Positions 27,470-35,687 of a stretch of 64,000 bases of DNA are shown piece after piece. Position 1 is the first letter of the stretch, and each line of letters starts with the position of its first letter. The DNA is from Ruminococcaceae bacterium Marseille-P2935 (lineage in GTDB: Bacteria > Bacillota > Clostridia > Oscillospirales > Ruminococcaceae). The notes beneath the pieces were generated by a model. It was not told the DNA's origin. It did no database searches and saw only the letters and a program-made list of their open reading frames with translations. The DNA is taken from the NCBI GenBank assembly GCA_900104565.1, contig LT629952.1:1177604-1241603 (forward strand). Direction: 5' to 3'. A program made the translations under genes and the position numbers.

Positions 27470-27922
27470 AGACGTCCTCATCCATGCTGTTTTTTATATT
27501 TTTATTGTTAATCAACCTGCTGCTCTCAAACCAGGGCGGGCTTCTCCATGTTTCCAGCACTGCCCCTTTTGGCCGCCAACTGGGCAGCTGCGTATCTTTT
27601 CACCAAGGGCAGTGGTATACCGTCTGGGGGACTGCATAAAAAGGCACACTAAACTGCTGCCTGCAACAGCCCACAACGAATGGTTCGCCCTCCTGACCCA
27701 TTACATTGCGGCCAAATCTTAAAGCGCAAGAAACAGGGATTCAAGGCCTGCACAGGGCTTTTGCCATTTTACTTTCCAATGGTACCACAGCGCCAAGCAT
27801 ATCATTGCCATCAAAAGTTGTAACTGTGGGATAAAGAGCAGTTGGCCATAACCGTGTATTATTGTACATCTGGCCGAAAGCCGGAGGATCGGCTGTGCAT
27901 AAGGGTATAATATCCATCTGGT
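27470..27922. other. Intergenic region, no supported gene
   Basis: No credible coding frame. Towards its end the sequence contains pieces (TTGGCCATAACCG, CTGGCCGAAAGCCGG, GGGTATAATATCC) that resemble degraded parts of the adjoining three-hairpin repeat, suggesting older insertions at the same place. Confidence 0.4.
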
Positions 27923-28025
27923 GGTTATTATACCATGAACACGAAGTGTAAATGGTATAGTTGGCCATTGGGCCGCTTGTCGGCCTGGCCATGAAAGTAT
28001 AATAACCGCTTGCGGTTATTATACC
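27923..28025. repeat. Three-hairpin palindromic repeat, copy A
   Basis: This 103-bp element has three successive hairpins: TATACCAT..ATGGTATA with inner ACAC/GTGT; GGCCA..TGGCC enclosing GGGCCG/CGGCC; and a 13-bp perfect palindrome GTATAATAACCGC/GCGGTTATTATAC. Both ends carry GGTTATTATACC or its complement. Copies B (52861-52937) and C (53206-53304) share it. Confidence 0.85.
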
Positions 28026-28171
28026 CTAAATTTAAGGGAAAGTAAAATAAAGAAACTATGAATCCCCCACCCTTTGCCGCCTGATAACATACACACAAGA
28101 TGTATGTTTTTTCACACCGTGAACACAACCTATCGTTAGAATAATAACAACCCGATTCCTTTGATTTTTGG

Positions 28172-28200
28172 TTGAATAAGCTACCAGAATGTGCTAAAAT
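28172..28200 (+). promoter_or_regulatory. Promoter of the glycerate operon
   Basis: TTGAAT (28172-28177) and TAAAAT (28195-28200) are spaced by 17 bp, with a TGC just before the -10 as in extended -10 promoters. AATGTGCTA occurs twice (about 28189 and 28204), overlapping and just after the -10, and may be an operator. Confidence 0.7.
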
Positions 28201-28279
28201 CAAAATGTGCTATTAGGCCGTTTTACGGGCTTTTATAAAAATGATTGCCCGTTTATTTTATGAGTAAGAGGTAGATAAC

Positions 28280-29425
28280 ATGAAAATCATCATCGCTCCC
28301 GACTCTTTTAAAGGAAGCAATTCCAGTATACGGGCAGCCTCCCATATGGAAGCTGGCGTTTTAAAGGTCTTTCCAGACGCTGAAATTGTAAAAATTCCTA
28401 TTGCAGACGGCGGCGAAGGTACTGTCGAAGCATTTATTGAAGGCGCTGGCGGTGATTATTATACCATTATGGTAACCGGCCCCATGGGGGAACAGCGCGA
28501 AGCAACTTATGGCGTGTTAAAAAGCGGCATTGGCGTAATTGAAATGGCGGCCGCTTCGGGGCTTCCCCTGGTTCCAAAGGACAAGCGCGACCCCCGGGTA
28601 GCCACAACCTACGGTACCGGTGAGCTGATGAAAGCTGCTATGGACCGTGGCTGCAAAAAACTGATTATTGGCATTGGCGGCAGTGCTACCAACGACGGAG
28701 GCTTGGGCATGGCTCAGGCATTGGGTGCTTCTTTTAAAGATAAGGAAGGTAATGAGCTTGGTTTTGGCGGCGCTCCTGTTGAGCAGCTTGCCACCATTGA
28801 CCTGTCTGGTTTGGACCCCCGCATTCAGCAAACCGAAATTATTGTAGCCTGTGACGTCAACAACCCCCTGTGCGGCGAGCGGGGTGCTTCGGCCATTTAT
28901 GGCCCGCAAAAAGGCGCCGACCCTGAAATGGTAGCCTATTTGGACGGCAACCTGGCTCATTTGGCAAAGGTGGTAAAAGAACAGCTGAATATTGATGCCG
29001 ACAAGCTTCCTGGTGCGGGAGCAGCCGGCGGCCTTGGCTATGCGCTGATGGTATTCTGCGGTGCACAGTTGAAGCCAGGCATCGAAACGGTGTTGGAAAA
29101 TGTTGGTGTTGACGAGCATTTAAAAGACGCCGACCTGGTCATTACCGGCGAAGGCAAAATTGACGGGCAGTCGATCAACGGCAAGGTTCCTGTAGGCGTT
29201 GGCAAAAAAGCCAAGGAATACGGCCTGCCGGTATTGGCGATTGTAGGTGACATTGGCGATGGTGCAAGTGCTGTTTATGACCATGGAGTTGACGGCATTA
29301 TGAGCACTGTAAATAAGGCTATGCCCCTTGCCGAAGCGATTGAACATTCCTCCGAACTGATGGTTGACGCCGCAGAACGGGTAATGCGTATTATTTCTAT
29401 TGGTTTAACGATAAGGAACAAATAA
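28280..29425 (+). CDS. glxK: Glycerate kinase (GlxK/GarK type)
   Basis: Glycerate 2-kinase of the GarK/GlxK family, 381 residues, which phosphorylates D-glycerate with ATP to 2-phosphoglycerate and feeds it to glycolysis. The N-terminus MKIIIAPDSFKGS and the IADGGEGTVEAF segment are diagnostic. The family's GIGGSATNDGGLGMAQALGA and the C-terminal VITGEGKIDGQSINGKVPVGV are complete. First gene of a four-gene operon, 18 bp before the TIM-barrel gene, and driven by the promoter at 28172-28200. SD AAGAGGT. Confidence 0.95.
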   Translation: MKIIIAPDSFKGSNSSIRAASHMEAGVLKVFPDAEIVKIPIADGGEGTVEAFIEGAGGDYYTIMVTGPMGEQREATYGVLKSGIGVIEMAAASGLPLVPKDKRDPRVATTYGTGELMKAAMDRGCKKLIIGIGGSATNDGGLGMAQALGASFKDKEGNELGFGGAPVEQLATIDLSGLDPRIQQTEIIVACDVNNPLCGERGASAIYGPQKGADPEMVAYLDGNLAHLAKVVKEQLNIDADKLPGAGAAGGLGYALMVFCGAQLKPGIETVLENVGVDEHLKDADLVITGEGKIDGQSINGKVPVGVGKKAKEYGLPVLAIVGDIGDGASAVYDHGVDGIMSTVNKAMPLAEAIEHSSELMVDAAERVMRIISIGLTIRNK

Positions 29426-29443
29426 AAAAAGGAGTGAATCATC

Positions 29444-30355
29444 ATGGTAGAATCGATGAAAAAGTACATGAAGGTGGGGCTTATCCACTTTATGGCTTAT
29501 CCTCAGGTTATAAAGGGAGAAGGCCCTATTGAGGAGACGCTGAAGAAAATTTTAGTCGACGATTATTTTGATGCTGTTGAACTCACCTGGATCAAAGACC
29601 CGGCAGTTCGCGCCAGAGTTGCCAAAATGCTGGAGGTAAGCCATATTACCGCGGCATATGGCGGACAGCCCCGTATGCTTACAACTGGCAGCAATATCAA
29701 CGACTTGGATGAGGCAAAACGTCAGGCAAACGTAGCTTCTTTAAAAGAAGGTATTGATGAAGCTTATGAAATTGGGGCAACGGGCTTCGCTTTCCTCAGC
29801 GGCAAATATGAAGAAGCGACAAAAGAACAGTCCTACCAGGCGTTGGTAAAATCCACCAGTGAGCTGTGCGAATATGCCAAGAGCAAAGGCAATATGCCTG
29901 TTTTGCTGGAAGTATTTGACTATGACATTGACAAAAAGTCCATTATTGGGCCTGTCGCTTTAGCGAAACGCTTTGCCGAAGAGATGACTGCAAAATACGA
30001 TAACTTTGGCTTAATGGTAGACCTCAGCCATATTCCCATGATCCACGAAACCTGCATGGAAAACCTGGAGCCCATTAAAAAATATATTAAACACGCACAC
30101 ATGGGCAACACCGTAATCAAAGACCCATCCCTTACCGCCTATGGCGATACCCATCCACGCTTTGGCTTCCCCGGCGGCGAAAATGATGTGGACGAGCTGG
30201 TAGAATACCTGCGCGTGTTAATTGCCATTGGCTTCCTGGATGGCGTAAACCGCCCAATTGTCAGCTTCGAGGTAAAACCCTGGGCAGATGAAGACCCCGA
30301 ACTGGTCATTGCAAACGCCAAACGTGTTTTAAACGAGGCTTGGGCCAGAGTATAG
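29444..30355 (+). CDS. Xylose-isomerase-like TIM-barrel protein, possible hydroxypyruvate isomerase
   Basis: A 303-residue sugar-phosphate isomerase/epimerase (AP-endonuclease 2 fold). Metal-ligand-like residues appear at expected strands: LLEVFDYD (Glu), VDLSHIPM (Asp, His), HAHMGN (His) and SFEVKPW (Glu). Because its neighbours are a glycerate kinase, a hydroxyacid dehydrogenase and a tartronate-semialdehyde-reductase-type enzyme, the most economical role is interconversion of hydroxypyruvate and tartronate semialdehyde, as Hyi does. It is longer than classical Hyi (~258), so an unusual sugar acid epimerase is possible. Start ATG 29444 has AAAGGAG nine bases upstream. Confidence 0.8.
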   Translation: MVESMKKYMKVGLIHFMAYPQVIKGEGPIEETLKKILVDDYFDAVELTWIKDPAVRARVAKMLEVSHITAAYGGQPRMLTTGSNINDLDEAKRQANVASLKEGIDEAYEIGATGFAFLSGKYEEATKEQSYQALVKSTSELCEYAKSKGNMPVLLEVFDYDIDKKSIIGPVALAKRFAEEMTAKYDNFGLMVDLSHIPMIHETCMENLEPIKKYIKHAHMGNTVIKDPSLTAYGDTHPRFGFPGGENDVDELVEYLRVLIAIGFLDGVNRPIVSFEVKPWADEDPELVIANAKRVLNEAWARV

Positions 30356-30384
30356 GGCTGGCATCATAAACCGCTACCCTATTT

Positions 30385-30456
30385 GTGCCGGAAGCATACG
30401 GCTTTTTTGATCACCGGCACTTTAACTGCTTCATTCCACCAGTTACCGGAATGAAG
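30385..30456 (+). promoter_or_regulatory. Intercistronic structured region before the hydroxyacid dehydrogenase gene
   Basis: GTGCCGG (30385-30391) can pair with CCGGCAC (30414-30420), while inside it GCCG/CGGC followed by six T (to 30408) makes a weak terminator-like hairpin, so the two folds exclude each other. Next, CTTCATTCC (30429-30437) pairs perfectly with GGAATGAAG (30448-30456). It may set relative expression of the downstream genes by attenuation or RNA processing. Confidence 0.45.
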
Positions 30457-30486
30457 CGGAATGAAAATACGAACGGAGGATCATCT

Positions 30487-31449
30487 ATGAAAATTGTTGT
30501 ACTGGACGGTTATACCGAAAACCCAGGGGATCTTTCCTGGGACGGCCTGAAAAAACTGGGTGAGGTTACTATTTATGACCGTACCCCCGCTGATAAAATT
30601 GTAGAGCGCATTGGGGACGCCGAAGCGGTTTATACCAACAAAACCCCCATCACCAAAGAAACTTTGGATGCCTGCCCCTCAGTAAAATTTATTGGTGTGC
30701 TGGCTACCGGCTACAACGTAGTTGATGTGGCTGCCGCAAAAGAAAAAGGAATTCCCGTTTGCAACGTTCCCACCTATGGCACCGCCGCTGTAGGCCAGTA
30801 TGCCATTGCCCTTTTGCTGGAGATCTGCCACCATGTGGGCGATCATTCCAATGCGGTTAAAAAAGGCGATTGGGAAAACTGCATTGACTGGTGTTTCTGG
30901 AATTACCCGCTGATTGAGCTGGACGGCAAAACTATGGGTATTATCGGTCTTGGCAAAATCGGCTACCGCTGCGCTCAGGCTGCCATGGCTTTGGGTATGA
31001 AGGTGGTTGCTTTTGATGAGTACCCCAACAAAGCTTTGGAAAGTGATTCTTTAAAATATGTTTCTCTGGACGAACTGCTGGCACAGTCTGATGTAATCAG
31101 CCTGCACTGCCCGCTGTTTGATTCCAACAAAGGCATTATCTGCAAAAAGAACATTGATAAGATGAAAAACGGCGTTATTATCATTAACACCTCCCGTGGC
31201 CCTCTGATCAACGAGGATGATTTAGATGAAGCACTCAATTCTGGCAAAGTTTTTGCTGCTGCAGTGGATGTTCTTTCGGTAGAGCCTCCGAAAGCCGGCA
31301 ACAAACTGATTGCCAACCCCCGTTGCCTGGTTACCCCCCATATGGCCTGGGCTCCAAAAGAGTCCCGCGCCAGACTAATGGATGTGGCGGTTGAAAACCT
31401 GGCCAGCTTTATCAAAGGTACTACCATTAACGCTGTGAATATGAAGTAA
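30487..31449 (+). CDS. D-2-hydroxyacid dehydrogenase (glycerate dehydrogenase/hydroxypyruvate reductase type)
   Basis: An NAD(P)-dependent dehydrogenase of 320 residues. The Rossmann motif GIIGLGKIGYRCAQ lies at about 150. The catalytic Arg is in INTSRGPLI, the Glu in DVLSVEPP, and the His in LVTPHMAW. Residues at the N-terminus (MKIVVLDGYTENPGDLSW) are those of glycerate dehydrogenases. In the context of glycerate kinase it likely interconverts hydroxypyruvate and D-glycerate. The start ATG 30487 has GGAGG seven bases upstream. The open frame extends upstream to 30385, across the structured intercistronic region, and is not coding. Confidence 0.93.
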   Translation: MKIVVLDGYTENPGDLSWDGLKKLGEVTIYDRTPADKIVERIGDAEAVYTNKTPITKETLDACPSVKFIGVLATGYNVVDVAAAKEKGIPVCNVPTYGTAAVGQYAIALLLEICHHVGDHSNAVKKGDWENCIDWCFWNYPLIELDGKTMGIIGLGKIGYRCAQAAMALGMKVVAFDEYPNKALESDSLKYVSLDELLAQSDVISLHCPLFDSNKGIICKKNIDKMKNGVIIINTSRGPLINEDDLDEALNSGKVFAAAVDVLSVEPPKAGNKLIANPRCLVTPHMAWAPKESRARLMDVAVENLASFIKGTTINAVNMK

Positions 31450-31483
31450 TTCCACCACAGGTATAAAAATTATGTTTTTCCGT

Positions 31484-31511
31484 CATTGGTCTCCCATCGG
31501 GGAGGCCAATG
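31484..31511 (+). promoter_or_regulatory. Intercistronic hairpin before the GarR-like gene
   Basis: CATTGGTCTCC pairs with GGAGGCCAATG (one G-T pair) around a CATCGG loop, followed by CTTTTG. It may protect the 3' end of the upstream message or act as a weak attenuator. Confidence 0.55.
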
Positions 31512-31552
31512 CTTTTGAAAAAGAAAACCCTATTATGAAAGGATGTTACAAG

Positions 31553-32443
31553 ATGCAAATTGGATTTATTGGTCTTGGAATCATGGGTAAACCCATGGCA
31601 AAAAATCTGCTGAAGGCTGGTTATTCGGTAACCGCTTTTGACGTTGTAAAACCCAACCTGGACGAAGTAGCAGCTGCCGGCGCAAAAGCTGCTTCTTCCA
31701 TTGCAGAGCTTTCTGCAGAGTGTAATATCATTATCACCATGCTGCCCAACTCTCCCCAGGTAAAAACGGTTGTATTGGGCGAAGGCGGCGTTATTACTGC
31801 TGCAAAACCCGGTACCATTGTAGTCGATATGAGCTCAATTGACCCTATGGTTTCCATCGAGATCGAAAAAGAGCTGCAGGCAAAAGGTATTGAAATGCTG
31901 GACGCTCCTGTAAGCGGCGGCGAGCCCAAAGCAATTGACGGTTCTCTTTCCATCATGGTTGGCGGCAAAGAAGAAATTTTCAACAAAGTAAAAGATATTC
32001 TGCTGGTAATGGGCGGTTCTGCTGTACTGGTTGGCAAAATCGGCAGCGGCAACATCACCAAGCTGGCAAACCAAATTATTGTTGCAGTAAATATTGCCGC
32101 TATGTCCGAAGGCCTGATTCTGGCTTCTAAAGCCGGCGTTGACCCCGAAAAAGTATTTGAGGCCATTAAAGGCGGTCTTGCCGGTTCTACCGTTTTGAAC
32201 GCAAAAGCTCCCATGGTGCTGGACCGCAACTTTAAACCCGGCTTCCGCATTGAGCTGCATATCAAAGACCTGAACAACGTAAAAGACACTGCCGAGTCCC
32301 TTGGCCTGCAGCTTCCCTTTGCTACCCAGGCGCTTGAAATGATGAACCACCTGAAAGAAGAAGGCAAAGAGAAAAACGACCATAGCGGTTTGGTAGAATA
32401 CTACGAAGAGTTAAACGGCGTAAAGGTAGAGCGTTTAAAATAA
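31553..32443 (+). CDS. garR: Tartronate semialdehyde reductase / 3-hydroxyisobutyrate dehydrogenase family
   Basis: A 296-residue beta-hydroxyacid dehydrogenase. The N-terminal Rossmann motif IGFIGLGIMGKPMAKNL, the DAPVSGGEPKAIDGSLSIMVGG substrate motif and the catalytic Lys in GSGNITKLANQI are complete. In this operon the likely reaction is NAD(P)H reduction of tartronate semialdehyde to D-glycerate, which glycerate kinase then phosphorylates. Other beta-hydroxyacids are possible. The start at 31553 is favoured by homology, since the family begins MxIGFIGLG. Upstream in-frame ATGs at 31472 and 31535 lie in the intercistronic region. Last gene of the operon, with a terminator at 32493. Confidence 0.93.
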   Translation: MQIGFIGLGIMGKPMAKNLLKAGYSVTAFDVVKPNLDEVAAAGAKAASSIAELSAECNIIITMLPNSPQVKTVVLGEGGVITAAKPGTIVVDMSSIDPMVSIEIEKELQAKGIEMLDAPVSGGEPKAIDGSLSIMVGGKEEIFNKVKDILLVMGGSAVLVGKIGSGNITKLANQIIVAVNIAAMSEGLILASKAGVDPEKVFEAIKGGLAGSTVLNAKAPMVLDRNFKPGFRIELHIKDLNNVKDTAESLGLQLPFATQALEMMNHLKEEGKEKNDHSGLVEYYEELNGVKVERLK

Positions 32444-32492
32444 CCTCTTCGGATAAAAACGCAATCATCTCTTTATAGATATATCATGAGTC

Positions 32493-32536
32493 AAAAACGA
32501 TAGATTTTGCCAAAGCGCAATTTCTATCGTTTTTTG
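32493..32536 (+). terminator. Terminator of the glycerate operon
   Basis: AAAAACGATAGA pairs with TCTATCGTTTTTT around an 18-base loop. Confidence 0.85.
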
Positions 32537-32799
32537 TATCTGGCGGCTCATTTTCCATTTGTATCAAAATAAAATTTGGCAAGCCCTTAAAGGGGCGCCA
32601 TACAAAATTCTTGTGGAAGTATCAAGCAAAATAAAAAAACGGGGGCAGCAGCTGCACCACTCAGGAAAAAGTTTGAAATACTGCTGGGGCTATTTCTCCG
32701 CATCTCCTTTTAAAATGCAGTGTGAATGGCACTCAGGAAAGATAAAGCTTTTGAACAGCCTTTAAAGCCAGTCCCCTCCATAAAAATTTACCTTTATAT

Positions 32800-33035
32800 C
32801 AAGACCCCCGGCTCAGCCGGGGCTTGAGTAAGCCCTATCAGGGCATGATACCGACCAGCCTCTCAACAGACACTGAAAATTCTGCCACTTGTATCGCTTT
32901 CCCCACAGCCCGTAAACGGGCGTTTGCGTACTAAGAAAACTTTTCTTATGTGGCAAAATTACTATTTATTTCTCGCTTCACTCAACGTTTGAATATAAAG
33001 TTTTTTTACTCTCCTTAGCAGAGCTGGGGGTCTCG
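32800..33035. repeat. 236-bp foldback element with inverted ends, possible IS200/IS605-related remnant
   Basis: The ends are imperfect inverted repeats: left 32800-32817 and the complement of 33018-33035 agree at 15 of 18 positions (core AGACCCCC.GCTC.GC). The left end also forms its own hairpin CCCCGGC/GCCGGGG. Inside, AATTCTGCCAC (32878-32888) pairs with GTGGCAAAATT (32950-32960), and GCCCT/AGGGC and GCCCG/CGGGC hairpins are nested. No protein is encoded. The hairpin-ended, RNA-like structure recalls the 3' ends of TnpB-bearing IS200/IS605 elements, but that is a resemblance only. Confidence 0.55.
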
Positions 33036-33056
33036 TTGTACTAAAGCATATAATAG

Positions 33057-33090
33057 AAACGGCGTAACCCCAAAAGGGTTACGCCGTGAT
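33057..33090 (-). terminator. Strong hairpin at the end of the Tad operon
   Basis: ACGGCGTAACCC pairs perfectly with GGGTTACGCCGT around a five-base loop about 70 bp after the last tad gene. The minus-strand tail TTTCTATT is only partly T-rich. Confidence 0.65.
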
Positions 33091-33158
33091 TTATATCAAA
33101 TACTATGATACGGTGCCGTACCTTTTTCCTGCACCGTTTTTAACTTTTGTACAATTGG

Positions 33159-34322
33159 CTAGTCAATTAAATGTACTTTGGTAAGCGGAAGATAATCGTC
33201 TGCATTTTCATTATAGCTAACTGTAATTTTGCCACCGTTTTTAATAATGTTCTGCGCGATAATACTCCCCGAAAACACTGCGTCATTTCCGTTTATCGTG
33301 ACATCTCCCGAGGGGGCGAATATAATACCATTAAACTCGGCGCCTCCGCCGTTTACAGTGATATCTCCCATTTCAGACATAATGCATATTGGCGTATTAT
33401 TGGTACCACCAAGATTTGCACCATTTAAATCTATATCTCCCTTTACAACAACAGTAACAGGAAAAGTTGGATTATACGTGCTCTGGCTCTTTCCTCTAAA
33501 TGTAAGACTGCCGTTTATATATATAAATAAACCATTTGTTAGGTAATCAGTATTACTGTTTCCCATTTGCTGTTTGTATTTTAAAACAGCTTCATTAATA
33601 AGTTCTCCGAAAGCATCTTTTCCATATGATTTACTTCCAGAAAATTCAACCAGCTCCTGCATTTCATTTAATGTTTTATCAAAAGAGCTTATGTTTGGCA
33701 TATCAATAGCGATAGAATTATTGATCCATCCGGAGCCGCTCGGATTAACATTTCCAACCGCTGTTGCATTTACACCGTCTCCTAAAATGGCATGCGGCAT
33801 AGTTATGTTACTGTTTGAATGAATATTCCCGTTTATATACGTATTGTTTCCGTTAATTTCAATTCCTATATTTCCGCCTTCTTCAATTTTTTGACCTGCG
33901 AACAGCGCATACGGACTGCCTCCAAAAAGGCTTATAGCCTCTGCCACTGCCCTGGCGCTTACGGGTCTTTTTTTCTGTCCTGTAAGAACTGCAGAAAATC
34001 CCATAGTCATTTCCTTCTCAACGGTTACAGTCACTTTGTTGCCTTGTATCTGCACGTTTACTAAAACGTCATCGTCGTTATGATCAAAACCGTTTACCGA
34101 TGTGTATTCATATGCGGTGTTGGTCGCGTCTAAATTCGTTTTTTTAGCTCCCACATCAGCTGACGCGGCTAGTGCGGCAGCATCCGCCGCGTTTTGCATA
34201 GACTGCTTGCTTGAAGCCATCATTCCGAAGTCAACAGTCAATGCAGTAAAACCAAATAGCACACTGAGACAAACAGCAACTATAACGGCAACAGAGCCTT
34301 GTTCTTTCTTATTTTTTTGCAT
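33159..34322 (-). CDS. TadG-like pilus-associated protein
   Basis: A 387-residue secreted or membrane-anchored protein. Residues 1-50 form a Tad/TadG N-terminal domain: a short basic leader, EQGSVAVIVAVCLSVLFGFTALTVDFGM as the membrane segment, then SKQSMQNAADAAALAAS. The C-terminal half is a repetitive, Gly/Asn-rich region with NGNIHSNSNI, GDIDLNGANL, GDITVNGGGAEFNGIIFAPSGDVTINGNDAVFSG, suggesting a beta-helix surface domain. It is the last gene of the Tad operon and probably a minor pilus or cell-surface component. ATG 34322 has GGGAGG eight bases upstream. Confidence 0.82.
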   Translation of the reverse strand: MQKNKKEQGSVAVIVAVCLSVLFGFTALTVDFGMMASSKQSMQNAADAAALAASADVGAKKTNLDATNTAYEYTSVNGFDHNDDDVLVNVQIQGNKVTVTVEKEMTMGFSAVLTGQKKRPVSARAVAEAISLFGGSPYALFAGQKIEEGGNIGIEINGNNTYINGNIHSNSNITMPHAILGDGVNATAVGNVNPSGSGWINNSIAIDMPNISSFDKTLNEMQELVEFSGSKSYGKDAFGELINEAVLKYKQQMGNSNTDYLTNGLFIYINGSLTFRGKSQSTYNPTFPVTVVVKGDIDLNGANLGGTNNTPICIMSEMGDITVNGGGAEFNGIIFAPSGDVTINGNDAVFSGSIIAQNIIKNGGKITVSYNENADDYLPLTKVHLID

Positions 34323-34357
34323 AATACACACCTCCCAAAGTTTATGTTTAACAAGCA

Positions 34358-35347
34358 TCAGCCTAAGACATCCGCGTAGTTTGGAACAATTTCCTCAATT
34401 TGTTTTTTAAGCTTTTCAGCGTCAAGCTTCCGCTGCAAAATTGCACTCCCAACCTTTAAGCTGGAATTCAGGCGATACAATTCAATGCATTTCGCCATGT
34501 ATTCCTCAAGCTGTTTTGAAATATTCTCATTTTCGCCTTCAAGCTTTTCATTATTTTCCTGTGTTTGTTTTACCGATTCGCGCAGCTTTTCGAGGTTTTC
34601 ATGGTTTGTTTTCTCTTGTAAAGTTAAGGATGCAATTCGTTTTTCCTTTGATTCAATCTCCCTGTCCCTTAACAATATTTCATTTTGCAAAAGCTCTGCA
34701 GAGGTTAAAAGCTCGTCTATTTTGGCGTTTAGCTCTGCAACGTTTCCGTCTGAGACTATTTTCCTGAGGTACTTTACCTCGTTTTGCAGACGGGTGATTT
34801 CACAAGTCTGTCTGGATATGGTTTTTCTTTGTTCTTCGTTTTGTTTTCGCAAATCGGAAAGCAGAACCCTGTTGGTCTTTACGTCCAGTTGTGCTTTCTG
34901 GGTTTCTTTTTTCTCTTGATCGATCAGAATCTTGTATCTCTCAATTACCTTTTCATCATCTTTAATCTTTTCTATCAATTTATCCGTATTCTTGGAGAAT
35001 AAAGCGTATTCCTGCTTTAACTTTACCATACCACCCGCGGACCATTCTCCATTATCCTTTTCAGAAAGCTGTTCGAAAATTGACTGATAATCCGTTTCTG
35101 CTTTAAGCGTTCTATTCTTAAGCACCTCGTTTTCCACTTGAAGTTTTTCCTTTGCATCAAGGAGCTGACGGATTTCTTGGTTATAGTGTTCTTTCATATT
35201 CTGCTCTTGCTGCTTTACTTGAGCAAGATATTCAAAAACTGATTTTTTGGTATATCGCCCCATAGAAGTCTTCAAAATACTGTCAAAATCCACTTCTTCA
35301 GTTTTTTCTCTTAATAAATTGACTATATTATCACTCATTATCTTCAC
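34358..35347 (-). CDS. Coiled-coil protein of the Tad operon (DivIVA-like N-terminus)
   Basis: A 329-residue cytoplasmic protein that is almost wholly coiled coil after residue 40 (repeated Glu/Lys/Leu heptads such as KEKLQVENEVLKNRTLKAE). The first 40 residues, with VDFDSILKTSMGRYTKKSVFEYLAQV, resemble the GYxxxxVDxFL-type head of DivIVA/GpsB proteins, but the match is weak. DivIVA-like proteins mark cell poles or septa, so this might position the pilus machine; that is inference. The start is a GTG at 35347 (GGAG upstream) or ATG 35338. It overlaps the DUF192 gene. Confidence 0.65.
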   Translation of the reverse strand: MKIMSDNIVNLLREKTEEVDFDSILKTSMGRYTKKSVFEYLAQVKQQEQNMKEHYNQEIRQLLDAKEKLQVENEVLKNRTLKAETDYQSIFEQLSEKDNGEWSAGGMVKLKQEYALFSKNTDKLIEKIKDDEKVIERYKILIDQEKKETQKAQLDVKTNRVLLSDLRKQNEEQRKTISRQTCEITRLQNEVKYLRKIVSDGNVAELNAKIDELLTSAELLQNEILLRDREIESKEKRIASLTLQEKTNHENLEKLRESVKQTQENNEKLEGENENISKQLEEYMAKCIELYRLNSSLKVGSAILQRKLDAEKLKKQIEEIVPNYADVLG

Positions 35348-35687
35348 TCATCTCCGTAAAGTTCAGTTTTATACCAGGCTCAAACATCTCCGCAATGCCC
35401 TCGCTAACTTCCAGCACATGCTTTGCGCCGGAAAACATCTTGCCTATATGCCATGGTCGTACGGTTTCTTTTCCCACAACCGTAAAATCACCGTTTAAAT
35501 ATACGGCGTCTATGTTAAACCTCATAAAAAAACAATGTATACTGCTACAGTGCTTTAAGAGAAGCCCCTCTTTTTCGTTAAGCCCCTTTTTAAACATCAG
35601 ACCTTTCAATCTTGTTAAAAAACTGTCCGCTTCACAAACGGGAAAAAGGCAAAAATTCTCGTCTGTATAGGCTTTGTATTTTTTCAT
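35331..35687 (-). CDS. DUF192 family protein
   Basis: A small beta-rich protein of 118 residues. The family pattern is clear: FLTRLKGLMFKKGL, then EGLLLKHCSSIHCFFMRFNIDAVYLN and a C-terminal VLEVSEGIAEMFEPGIKLNF. The molecular role of DUF192 is unknown. It recurs in Tad loci of Firmicutes, where a function in pilus assembly or surface retention has been guessed. It overlaps the TadC gene (35684) and the coiled-coil gene, so it is embedded in the operon. No signal peptide is seen. Confidence 0.85.
   Translation of the reverse strand: MKKYKAYTDENFCLFPVCEADSFLTRLKGLMFKKGLNEKEGLLLKHCSSIHCFFMRFNIDAVYLNGDFTVVGKETVRPWHIGKMFSGAKHVLEVSEGIAEMFEPGIKLNFTEMSEDNE

Noticed and set aside
27741-27992. 83-aa minus-strand open frame
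   Set aside because: Its start lies inside the three-hairpin repeat, so it is not a gene.
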